A stretch of DNA of 55,456 nt from Acidobacteriota bacterium (GTDB lineage Bacteria > Acidobacteriota > Holophagae > Acanthopleuribacterales > Acanthopleuribacteraceae). Made by a program: the position numbers and the translations under genes. The stretch covers positions 1 to 55,456 of the forward strand of contig JASJCB010000029.1 in NCBI GenBank assembly GCA_030066195.1. The letters run 5' to 3'. Of this stretch, positions 7,527 through 15,192 are shown piece after piece. Under the pieces are notes generated by a model. It was not told where the DNA came from. It worked only from the letters and a program-made list of their open reading frames with translations, and did no database searches. The first letter of the stretch is position 1. Each line of letters opens with the position of its first letter.

Positions 7527-8462
7527 ATGCAAGAACGCCTCCCTTTCAACAAACCCGCGATCTCCATCCAGGACCAGCTTGCGCTCTTGGAACAACGCGG
7601 CCTGATCGTGGCCGACAGGGAGCGTGCGGCCTTCTACCTGAACTTCATCGGGTATTACCGGCTGTCCGGCTATTTCTATCCCTTTCAGGAGAAAAGCAAG
7701 GGCGTCGCCTCCGAACAATTCCTGCCGGATACGCATTTCGATACCGTGCTCAGCCTATACATCTTCGACCGTGAGTTGCGTCTGTTGGTCATGGATGCTC
7801 TCGAACGGATCGAGGTGGCCGTACGCGTTCGCATCAACCAGGTCATGAGCATGCAGGACGGGCCTCATTGGTATATGAATCCCTCCCGCTTCACCGACGC
7901 CTTTCAGGAAAGCGGCTACGAACAGATTCTTGAAGATATCAAAGTGGCTTCCGGCTATTACAAACCCAAGCGGTCCAAGCCCAACAAGTCCGATTTCTGC
8001 GGTCATTATTACGCCGCCTACAACAAACCCCAGTTACCGCCCTGTTGGATGGTGGCGGAAATCATGCCGTTGAGTAATTGGTCCCGCATTTTTGCCAACC
8101 TGCGCTTTCGCGAAGACCAGAAGGAGATCTGCCGTCCCTTCGATCTCCATTTCCGGGTCATGACCTCCTGGCTGCACGCTCTGAGCTTCTTGCGGAACCT
8201 CTGCCAGCACCAGCAGCGGCTATGGAACCGGAGTTTTACCATCAAACCCATGCAGGCCAGGGAATGGGCCGCTCATTTTCGCAACAACGGCTCGCTTTAC
8301 GCCCAGTTGGCCATGCTTCAAGTGTTCATGCACCGCATTACCGAAAAGTCTCAGTGGGGGATGCGTCTTTTCGGCCTGTTGTACAAATACCCGGCGGTTC
8401 CCCCTGATCAACTGGGTTTTCCCGATAACTGGTACAAGGACTCGCTCTGGGATATCTACTGA
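7527..8462 (+). CDS. Abi_2 (AbiD/AbiF-type) abortive infection protein, HEPN RNase
   Basis: 311 residues from the ATG at 7527. It has the family's N-terminal signature (LLEQRGLIVADRERAAFYLN, then FIGYYRLSGYFYPF) and the HEPN active-site motif RNLCQH (R-x4-H; Arg223 and His228), followed by RLWNR. Abi_2 proteins are HEPN-fold, RNA-targeting effectors that stop growth of phage-infected cells; this role is known for the family and inferred here. Length matches the family (about 300). It is probably transcribed alone from the TTGACA/TAACAT promoter. It lies next to the CRISPR remnant and the methyltransferase, fitting a defence island. Its stop overlaps by 7 bp the stop of the convergent TonB receptor gene. 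Confidence 0.9.
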   Translation: MQERLPFNKPAISIQDQLALLEQRGLIVADRERAAFYLNFIGYYRLSGYFYPFQEKSKGVASEQFLPDTHFDTVLSLYIFDRELRLLVMDALERIEVAVRVRINQVMSMQDGPHWYMNPSRFTDAFQESGYEQILEDIKVASGYYKPKRSKPNKSDFCGHYYAAYNKPQLPPCWMVAEIMPLSNWSRIFANLRFREDQKEICRPFDLHFRVMTSWLHALSFLRNLCQHQQRLWNRSFTIKPMQAREWAAHFRNNGSLYAQLAMLQVFMHRITEKSQWGMRLFGLLYKYPAVPPDQLGFPDNWYKDSLWDIY

Positions 8463-10546
8463 GGTCCGCCGAATCTCAGGTCCAGGCCGATCATCCAGGT
8501 GCGACCCGGCGCGGGTTCGAAAAAACGGTTGCCGAAGGCATTGGGCACGATCGATCCGTTGGCGCGGGTGTTGAACAGGTTTTGGGCCGCCGCATAGATC
8601 CGGCCGGTGATCTTGCCGCGAGTCAAATCCAAGCCCAAGCGGATATTCGTTACAGCGGCCGAGGGATTGCGGTAATCGGCCGGATCACCCGTTCCGTCCG
8701 GCGGACCGTTGACGTCGTTTGCCCAATAGGCGTCTTCCCAAATCACCTCCGCCGCCCCGAAGAAGGGTCTCTTGCGCCGGCTGAGGCCCGCGAACAGGGT
8801 TTGCGGCGGGATGCCCGGTACGTCGTTTCCGGCCAACTCGTTACCATTCGGAGCGAAGGATTCAAATTGCACCCGAAGGAGGGTGTAGGCAAGATCCAGG
8901 TTCAGGCCGGGAGCCGGGGCCAGGTTCGCGGCACATTCGAATCCGCGACGACTTACCTCGCCGGCGTTGCGGAAGAAAACGGTACCGCCGTCATCGGTCT
9001 GGAAGGGGGTCAACATGTCATCGGTTCGAGCCGCGAACAGGGCGGCCTGCCATCGAACGCTCCCGGCGTTTTGGCCGCGATAACCCAATTCCAACCCTCG
9101 GGTAACCTCGGGCTCAAGCGTTTCATCGAAACCACCGCCGCCGTCCGGGCGATTACTCAGCTCCGAGGTGGTGGGCGTTTGAAAAGCCGTCGAAAGATTG
9201 GCGTAGACCCGGTGATTTTCGCCAAATTGCCGACTCAGACCCAGCATGGGGCTGAGGCGGTTCATGGTGCGTCGCCCGGAATCATCGCCGTCGGCCGGCA
9301 ATTGATCGTCTACCTGGAAACGGAAATAGTCGTAGCGGGCGCCGAGCGTGAGCAGCCAACCGGCCGAAAAATCCCGGTTCAGTTCGACAAACGGCCCCAG
9401 GTTGCGGACGCGTTCGATCTGATCCAGCTGTCGTTCGCCGCGAATGACACTGTCGATGACCAGGGAAGGAGGCACCTCGGCCGGATCGCCGGGTAATCCC
9501 AGGTTGAGGAACTCGCGCCGGTCGTCTCGCATGGATTCCATATCCATGCCCGCGCTCAGGGACAATCCATGATTCCACTCGGTGCGGAACATGGTGCGCA
9601 AGCCCGCCGCGTCGCGGTCCAGGTCGATGACACGCGCGGGGATGGGATTGATCAGTTCTCGGCGCACACCGTAGACGGTGGTCTCGGCAGTCAGTCGCGC
9701 ACCCCGGTAGCGCAATGTCAAGCCGGCCTGTTGTTGATCGACCGCTTTGGACGCGCCGCGCGCCACGATGAAGCCGCGGGCATAACGCGGTCGCGTTTCG
9801 GCGTCGGCGCGGTTCAGCGAACTGGGATTCAGCAGGTAGGGGGCATCGTAGGAATTAGCGGCCAGGGAGAGGGACCAACGATCGGTCAGCGTTTGCATCA
9901 TGGCCAGGTTGACACGGTCGAAACGGGCTTGGGCGTGATCGCGAAAACCGTCGCTCCGGTGTCGGGTACCGTTGACCTGAAAGCGGAAATCCCCCGTATA
10001 ACCGGATACGGCCAAACGGTAGGAACGATAACCGTCGGCGCCCGACAACGCGGAGGGAACGGCGCTGATGCCGCGTTCCACCGGCAGCCGGCTCCATGCT
10101 TCGACCACACCGCCGGAAGCATTGCCGTAAAGGGATGAGGCGGGCCCGCGAAGGACCCGAATCGTACCGACCGCGGTCAGGTCCAGATTATTCAATTGAG
10201 CCTGGCCGTCGGGCATGGTCAAGGGAATGCCGTCCATCAACAATTTCAGGCCGCGCACGCCGAACTGGGCGCGAGCGCCGATCCCCCGAATGGTGATGCG
10301 ATCGCCCTGGCTCAAGTTATGCCGATTGTGAACCATGACGCCGGGGACGCCGCGCATCGCCTCGCGCATGGACAATCGGGGTTGACCGCGCAAGGTTTCG
10401 TCGGCATCGACGACAACGACGGCGCGAGGCTCCCGGTTGTCTTGGGAACGGGGAGCCGTGACCGTTATGGTTTGATGAAGGTCGTCGTTCGATTCGGCTT
10501 CATCGCCCCATGCAGCAAGGATAAGTGCGAGGAAATACGTGATCAT
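8456..10546 (-). CDS. TonB-dependent outer-membrane receptor
   Basis: 696 residues. A short signal sequence (MITYFLALILAAWG) is followed by a TonB-box-like stretch (TITVTAP). A plug domain (about 30-160) has the usual signatures IRGIGARAQFGVRGLKLLMDGIP and VLRGPASSLYGNASGGVV. A 22-strand barrel follows with Asp/Asn-Gly-rich turns and a typical last strand (RTWMIGLDLRF, with an aromatic residue near the end). Such receptors import siderophores, vitamin B12, metals or glycans with energy from TonB-ExbBD. The substrate cannot be told. The gene upstream in the same direction encodes a small inner-membrane protein 21 bp away, so the two are probably co-transcribed. Confidence 0.93.
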   Translation of the reverse strand: MITYFLALILAAWGDEAESNDDLHQTITVTAPRSQDNREPRAVVVVDADETLRGQPRLSMREAMRGVPGVMVHNRHNLSQGDRITIRGIGARAQFGVRGLKLLMDGIPLTMPDGQAQLNNLDLTAVGTIRVLRGPASSLYGNASGGVVEAWSRLPVERGISAVPSALSGADGYRSYRLAVSGYTGDFRFQVNGTRHRSDGFRDHAQARFDRVNLAMMQTLTDRWSLSLAANSYDAPYLLNPSSLNRADAETRPRYARGFIVARGASKAVDQQQAGLTLRYRGARLTAETTVYGVRRELINPIPARVIDLDRDAAGLRTMFRTEWNHGLSLSAGMDMESMRDDRREFLNLGLPGDPAEVPPSLVIDSVIRGERQLDQIERVRNLGPFVELNRDFSAGWLLTLGARYDYFRFQVDDQLPADGDDSGRRTMNRLSPMLGLSRQFGENHRVYANLSTAFQTPTTSELSNRPDGGGGFDETLEPEVTRGLELGYRGQNAGSVRWQAALFAARTDDMLTPFQTDDGGTVFFRNAGEVSRRGFECAANLAPAPGLNLDLAYTLLRVQFESFAPNGNELAGNDVPGIPPQTLFAGLSRRKRPFFGAAEVIWEDAYWANDVNGPPDGTGDPADYRNPSAAVTNIRLGLDLTRGKITGRIYAAAQNLFNTRANGSIVPNAFGNRFFEPAPGRTWMIGLDLRFGGPQ

Positions 10547-10567
10547 GGGGCGGCCGAGGGTTCGGTG

Positions 10568-10762
10568 TTATTCGTAATAGCCGGCGGGTTCGGTAAGGTA
10601 CATGACCCAGGCCATGGTCAGACCGCCGATGAACAGGATGCCGAAATACAGCCAGAAATGATGGTGCCAGCGGTGACGCTCTTTCTGGTAATAAACCACG
10701 TGGAAACCGGAACTGAGGATCAGGCTGGTGATGAGCATATTGAAGACGTGACTAGAGAGCAT
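10568..10762 (-). CDS. Small two-helix membrane protein
   Basis: 64 residues. The start at 10762 is chosen for its ribosome binding site (TTTTGGAGGAAGC-ATG). Two hydrophobic segments (about 5-25 and 38-58) flank a His/Arg-rich loop (YYQKERHRWHHHFW) that could face the cytoplasm or bind metal. It is translated just ahead of the TonB receptor gene and probably helps the same uptake system, but no family is recognised. Confidence 0.75.
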   Translation of the reverse strand: MLSSHVFNMLITSLILSSGFHVVYYQKERHRWHHHFWLYFGILFIGGLTMAWVMYLTEPAGYYE

Positions 10763-11160
10763 GCTTCCTCCAAAACAAGGGCTGAGAATTCTAACACACA
10801 AGTTTTCTCCTGAACAGGGACAGCCGTCGAGGGCACACAATTCTCACCGGGGAGATCCTCGGGTACGGTCGTGACAATACGGGTGTTATTGACACCGCGC
10901 TGACACGACTTGACACGTCAGAAGGTGTCAGCGCGGTGTGTCAGGAAACGGTTGAATGGTTACATACGAATACAAAAGCTTTACCTACCAACGGATTCCT
11001 TGTTTTGCCCCAACATGGCACGGGTCGTGCTCTTGGGGTAGGGTGTGGAAGATGTCGGGGCTCACTAACCCCATACAGATGCTGCGTGTCCCGGCCGCTT
11101 TCACGCGTGATCCTATTTGGACATAGGGGGGAAACCCCCGATTTTGGGTTGTGGTCGATA

Positions 11161-11204
11161 TCAGGAACCGGCTCCTTGCAAGGACCGGTTCCTGATTTTC
11201 TTTT
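11161..11204 (+). terminator. Strong hairpin terminator
   Basis: TCAGGAACCGG (11161-11171) pairs perfectly with CCGGTTCCTGA (11185-11195), and the inner TCCTTG/CAAGGA also pairs. TTTTCTTTT follows on the plus strand. No annotated gene precedes it on that strand. Confidence 0.7.
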
Positions 11205-11239
11205 AAGACCGCGAAATGATGTAGTGACATTCTTTCCGT

Positions 11240-11383
11240 GTGACACTACCTGATTTCAAGCCCGAAAGGCCGAAATCATTCAAGACCAGGGCGGCCGAAA
11301 GCGACAAAAGAGCCGCCCGACATTCAATCTACAGGCGTGGCTTCCGCACCCTCCATGCTTCAGCGGACCACGCCTGTTTTTTT
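11240..11383 (+). ncRNA. Candidate small RNA ending in a terminator
   Basis: A GGGCGGC...GCCGCCC hairpin (11289-11318) is followed by an intrinsic terminator: ACAGGCGTGG (11331-11340) pairs with CCACGCCTGT (11368-11377), then seven T. There is no open frame with a ribosome binding site. The 5' end is a guess; a promoter was not found. It could instead be the 3' barrier between the convergent transcription units. Confidence 0.35.
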
Positions 11384-11424
11384 GTGTTTGGAAACGCGGG
11401 GACAGGGCGCCCCCGCATTGTCGA

Positions 11425-12630
11425 TCAATTGCGGAACAAAACCGATTCGCGTTTGAACCAGTTGATGCAGAAAAGGAAACCGGCCGCGCCCACCAACACG
11501 GTAGAGCCGAAGATCACGGCCAGCATGGTGTAGTCCATGGTGCCCTTGACCAGTTCCTTGATGGCTAAAGCCACGTTGCTCACCGGAACCATGGCCCATT
11601 TCCAGTCCAATTCCACCGGTAACATGGCCACCACCGCGGGTAGAATGATCAGGAAGTTGAACGGCGTGACATAACTCTGGGCTTCCTTGAAGTTCTTGGC
11701 GTAAACCGAAACCGAGAGCAGGATAGCGGCGAAGATCGCGGCCAGGGGCACCATCATCGAACCGATCAGGATCAGGTCCATGGGGGTTACCGATTTGATG
11801 ATTTCACCGAGTTCCTGGCCGAACTCGCCGGTCTTGATGGCAATCCACACGCCCATACTGGTCAAACACAACACCGAGGAGATGATGCCGGAAGTGAACA
11901 CCACCAGGAACTTGCCCGCAACCAGGTAGGAGCGCGGAACCGGTGTCAGCAGCAGCGTCTCCAAGGTGCCTCGCTCCTTTTCACCGGCACTGATGTCAAT
12001 GGCCGGATAAAGCGCGCCCACGAAACAAAAGATGATGAAGAAATACGGCAGGAAGCCGCCCACTCGTTCGCCGATGATCTCTCGTTTCTCCGCGATGCCT
12101 ACCTTGCGCACGATCACGGGCTCGATGACGCCCCTTTGGCTGAAGGCGGAGGTCACGCCCAGTTCCGCCAGCTTTTCCCCGCGTTTCTTTTCGCTGTAGT
12201 TACCGACGGCTTTCCGAATCCTGCTGAGCGCTTTGTTGGTGAGAGAGGCGTTGTTGTAATAGGCGCTCAATTCCAATTGATAGCCGCCTTCCACCACTTC
12301 CGCGGCGTCATCGGGAAAGACCAGTCCCAGATCCAAGCGATCCTCACGAATCGCGGCCTTCAAATCCTCCGATTTGAACCCGGTCAACATTTCATAGCCC
12401 TTTTCGCCTTCAAGGAAGGTCTTCAGGCCCGGCACGGAATCGGCGTTGATCAGGGTCGTGCGGATGGTGGCCGCATCGGCCTTTTTCTCCTGCTCGACCA
12501 CGAAACCGATTATGACATTGAACAGTAGCGGCAGGATCACCGTGGGTAAAACGATCATGAAAATCAAGGTGCGGCGGTCGCGCAGTACTTCGATGAGTTC
12601 CTTCAGGTAGATGGTAAGAATTTTGTTCAT
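11425..12630 (-). CDS. natB: ABC-2 type exporter permease, NatB-like
   Basis: 401 residues. One N-terminal helix (about 20-42, TLIFMIVLPTVILPLLFNVI) is followed by a long extracytoplasmic loop (about 45-195) and five or six helices in the second half, including the conserved SAGEKERGTLETLLLTPV element typical of NatB/ABC-2 permeases. It forms the membrane part of an exporter with the ATPase encoded directly upstream; the genes overlap by 4 bp (ATGA), so they are translationally coupled. In Bacillus NatAB exports sodium ions; many homologues have unknown substrates, so the symbol is by similarity. Confidence 0.88.
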   Translation of the reverse strand: MNKILTIYLKELIEVLRDRRTLIFMIVLPTVILPLLFNVIIGFVVEQEKKADAATIRTTLINADSVPGLKTFLEGEKGYEMLTGFKSEDLKAAIREDRLDLGLVFPDDAAEVVEGGYQLELSAYYNNASLTNKALSRIRKAVGNYSEKKRGEKLAELGVTSAFSQRGVIEPVIVRKVGIAEKREIIGERVGGFLPYFFIIFCFVGALYPAIDISAGEKERGTLETLLLTPVPRSYLVAGKFLVVFTSGIISSVLCLTSMGVWIAIKTGEFGQELGEIIKSVTPMDLILIGSMMVPLAAIFAAILLSVSVYAKNFKEAQSYVTPFNFLIILPAVVAMLPVELDWKWAMVPVSNVALAIKELVKGTMDYTMLAVIFGSTVLVGAAGFLFCINWFKRESVLFRN

Positions 12631-13409
12631 TTGTTACCTCCCACAAGGGTCAGGAACGCCTCGTCCACATTTTCCTGGTTGGTTTGTTCGCGTAGTTCGT
12701 CCACGCTGCCGTCAAAGAAGGTGCGGCCCTCGTGAATGATGACGGTGCGATCGCAAAGCCGCTCCACCTCGCTCATGAAGTGGGTGGAGAAAACCACGGT
12801 TTTGCCCAGGTCGCGACAGCGGCGAATGAAGTCGACAATGGTTCGCGACGAAATCACATCCAACCCGGCGGTGGGTTCGTCAAAGAACAACACCTGCGGG
12901 TCGTGAATCAGGGTCCGCGCAATCGATACCTTTTGTTTCATCCCGGTGGACAGGTTGTCGCAACGCTTGTTGCGAAACGTCTCCATGTCCAACAAGGCGA
13001 AGATTTCATTCATGCGTTGCTTTGTTTTCGCGGCGTCCATACCGTGTAGTTTGCCGTAATAGGTAACCATTTCCTCGGGTGTCAGACGACCGTAGACGCC
13101 GGTGCTGCCGGATAGGAATCCAATGCGCCGACGCACCTCCAATGGGTTTTTCACCACGTCCACCCCGTCCAGGGTCGCTGTCCCCCTACTGGGCTTCAAC
13201 GCCGTGGCCAGCATGCGCAGCGTGGTGGTCTTTCCGGCGCCGTTGACACCCAGTAACCCTAGTATTTCCCCGTCACGGCAGGTAAAATTAACATCGCGGA
13301 CCGCATGGAAGAGTTTTCCTTCCTCCCGCGGGTCCTTATCCATTACCGGCGCACCCTTCTTTCGTTTGGGCGCCGGGAAGATCTTGCACAAACCTCGTAC
13401 ATCCAGCAT
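12627..13409 (-). CDS. natA: ABC transporter ATP-binding protein, NatA-like
   Basis: 260 residues. Walker A (GVNGAGKTT), Q-loop replaced by a Ser-rich segment (RRIGFLSGSTGVYGRLTPEE), signature LSTGMKQK, Walker B (VLFFDEPTAGLD) and the switch His (FSTHFMSEVE) are all present, so it should hydrolyse ATP. A Lys/Pro/Asp-rich insertion of about 20 residues (about 10-35) sits in the first beta sheet. It is the first gene of a two-gene operon with the permease; it starts with ATG after a weak GGATGTAATTT-type site. Confidence 0.9.
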   Translation of the reverse strand: MLDVRGLCKIFPAPKRKKGAPVMDKDPREEGKLFHAVRDVNFTCRDGEILGLLGVNGAGKTTTLRMLATALKPSRGTATLDGVDVVKNPLEVRRRIGFLSGSTGVYGRLTPEEMVTYYGKLHGMDAAKTKQRMNEIFALLDMETFRNKRCDNLSTGMKQKVSIARTLIHDPQVLFFDEPTAGLDVISSRTIVDFIRRCRDLGKTVVFSTHFMSEVERLCDRTVIIHEGRTFFDGSVDELREQTNQENVDEAFLTLVGGNK

Positions 13410-13519
13410 AAATTACATCCTTTCTACCGGGTCTGGTTCACAACTGATTGTAAATCCAATGAACCCTTTTCCCAAACCCCAAAAAAGGTGATATGTTTCC
13501 CCAAGGAGGTAATACGCAA

Positions 13520-13936
13520 ATGAAGATGCCGCCGTTTCATTTAGCTTTCCCCGTGACCGATTTAGATGCGTCGCGGTCTTTTTATACTGAAAACCTGGGC
13601 TGTAAGATGGGCCGAAGCGACGATCGCTGGATCGATTTCGATTTCTTCGGACACCAGATCACCTGTCATCTGGTCGAAGCCATGCCGGTCGTGACCACCA
13701 ACCACGTGGATGGAAAAAACGTGCCCTCCAGCCACTTCGGCGCCATTTTGGACTGGGACGCCTGGCATGAACTGAGCGACCGTCTGCGCAACGCCGACAC
13801 CGATTTCCTGATCGAACCCTATATTCGCTTCAGAGGCGAGCCCGGCGAGCAAGCCACCCTTTTCCTGACCGACCCCAGCGGCAACGGTCTGGAGTTCAAG
13901 TCGTTCAAAAATCCCGGAAGAGTATTCTCCAATTGA
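13520..13936 (+). CDS. VOC (glyoxalase/dioxygenase) superfamily protein
   Basis: 138 residues. The start at 13520 has CCAAGGAGGTAATACGCAA in front. It has the paired beta-alpha-beta-beta-beta layout of the vicinal oxygen chelate fold: [23 protein letters not shown] at the start (first metal His), [10 protein letters not shown] in the middle (second His) and [15 protein letters not shown] at the end (third ligand Glu). Members isomerise or cleave small electrophiles using a divalent metal; the substrate is not deducible. It is divergent from natAB and convergent with the S41 protease gene. Confidence 0.88.
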   Translation: MKMPPFHLAFPVTDLDASRSFYTENLGCKMGRSDDRWIDFDFFGHQITCHLVEAMPVVTTNHVDGKNVPSSHFGAILDWDAWHELSDRLRNADTDFLIEPYIRFRGEPGEQATLFLTDPSGNGLEFKSFKNPGRVFSN

Positions 13937-13957
13937 ACAAGGGGCCCGGTCGCGCAC

Positions 13958-15106
13958 CTAACCCGCTTTTGCCAATTGGGTTTTTCGTATCAGCTCCAGG
14001 GCTTTTTCCAGGAAGGCGTCGCCTTCATCTTCCCCACTACGAGTGTTTTTTACTTCAAGGTCGGGCTCGATGCCTTTCAGGGTTAATTCCTTGCCGGAAG
14101 GCAGTACCAGTTTGTGCGAGGGGAGTTGCACATAACCACCGCTTTTGAGAGGGATGGTTTGGTAGAAACGAGGGATTCCCAGGCTTTTGCGACCCACGAC
14201 GGTTGCCTTGTCGCCGTCCTGCGCCGCCGCGCTGAAGGTTTCGGCGGCCAGGGAGGTTCCGGTATTGATCAGGATGAAGAAGCCGTCTTTTTTCAAGGGG
14301 CGCCCCTCGACGGGGTTCATGATCACGGTTTCCTTCTGCGCCGCATCCACCCAGGCGCCCATGCTTCCCTTGTTCAGGAATAGTGCGGCAAGGGTCTGTA
14401 GATCGCGCTCGGAACCGCGGGGGTTATTGCGCAGATCCAGGATCAGGCGGGCACCCGCCTCGTCTACCTTCTGCAAGGCGGCTTTCAGGTCGCGCTCCAT
14501 GCCCTTGTAGAACTCGGGGATACCGATCATGTGGAGGCCGGCGTCAATCGCCGTGTATTGAATTTGCGGAGGTTGGAACCTGCCGGCCTTAAGCGTGATC
14601 ACTTCCTCGTCGGCCTCGTCGGGTTGAACCACGGTCAGGCTGAGGTTGGCGCGGCCCTCGGCCAGCAGTTGGAGCATGCGGAACCGGCTCTGGAGCCGAA
14701 TGGGTTCATTGCCGATTTTGTAGACATAGGCGCCGGGTTTCAATCCTGCCTTTCCCGCCGGCCCGTCCGGCGCCACGCCCAGCACATAGCCGTATCCATT
14801 ATTCCTGGCCAGGGAAAATCCAAATTTCTTGTAGACCTTATCCGCGTAGGAGACCGGCTCCACGCCCGGAGGAATATAGGAGGCGTTTTGGTCGATACTG
14901 GACAGCACGCCCTGGAAAGCGCCGGGCATCAAGTCTACCGGATCGATCTCATCCACATACGCTTGCGAGATCAGGTGCAGTATTTCCGGCAGGTCCCGAG
15001 TGTGCTTGTACATACTATCGGAACGCCGTTGAAGCAAGGTAGTGGCGGCGAAAGCCAGCAAGGTGCCCATCAGCACGATCAGCCATACCAGAGGATGCTT
15101 CAACAT
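13958..15106 (-). CDS. S41 family (C-terminal processing) peptidase
   Basis: 382 residues. An N-terminal signal anchor (about 5-25, LVWLIVLMGTLLAFAATTLL) is followed by a helical region, a PDZ domain (about 90-175, GYVLGVAPDGPAGKAGLKPGAYVYKI) and the S41 catalytic domain. The active-site Ser lies in NTGTSLAAETFSAA and the general-base Lys in VVGRKSLG, so it keeps the Ser-Lys dyad of CtpA/Prc. It probably cleaves C-termini of periplasmic proteins. It is monocistronic, with TGGTTTCCTTCC-like sequence only weakly supporting the ribosome site. Confidence 0.88.
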   Translation of the reverse strand: MLKHPLVWLIVLMGTLLAFAATTLLQRRSDSMYKHTRDLPEILHLISQAYVDEIDPVDLMPGAFQGVLSSIDQNASYIPPGVEPVSYADKVYKKFGFSLARNNGYGYVLGVAPDGPAGKAGLKPGAYVYKIGNEPIRLQSRFRMLQLLAEGRANLSLTVVQPDEADEEVITLKAGRFQPPQIQYTAIDAGLHMIGIPEFYKGMERDLKAALQKVDEAGARLILDLRNNPRGSERDLQTLAALFLNKGSMGAWVDAAQKETVIMNPVEGRPLKKDGFFILINTGTSLAAETFSAAAQDGDKATVVGRKSLGIPRFYQTIPLKSGGYVQLPSHKLVLPSGKELTLKGIEPDLEVKNTRSGEDEGDAFLEKALELIRKTQLAKAG

Positions 15107-15192
15107 GGTTTCCTTCCTCCCGACAGGGATTTCACCCGTGACGGTTCTTCTATTCTACTGGAAAGCCGCGCGATCGGGTGGAAATAGTTGGG

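Larger units (their letters stand above)
10763..11424. other. Highly structured intergenic region
   Basis: No protein gene is supported in 660 bp. It holds a 15-bp perfect inverted repeat (10892-10906 with 10925-10939, ACACCGCGCTGACAC), repeated TGACAC words, GGGGGAAACCCCC near 11127, two strong plus-strand terminator hairpins (11161-11204 and 11331-11383) and a GGGCGGC/GCCGCCC hairpin (11289-11318). Two terminators without an upstream gene suggest one or two small RNAs on the plus strand. Confidence 0.5.

Noticed and set aside
8582..9496. 304-codon plus-strand frame opposite the TonB receptor gene
   Set aside because: Antisense shadow of a well-supported receptor; no motif.
10936..11253. 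105-codon plus-strand frame
   Set aside because: It runs through a strong terminator hairpin and has no ribosome binding site or coding-like composition.
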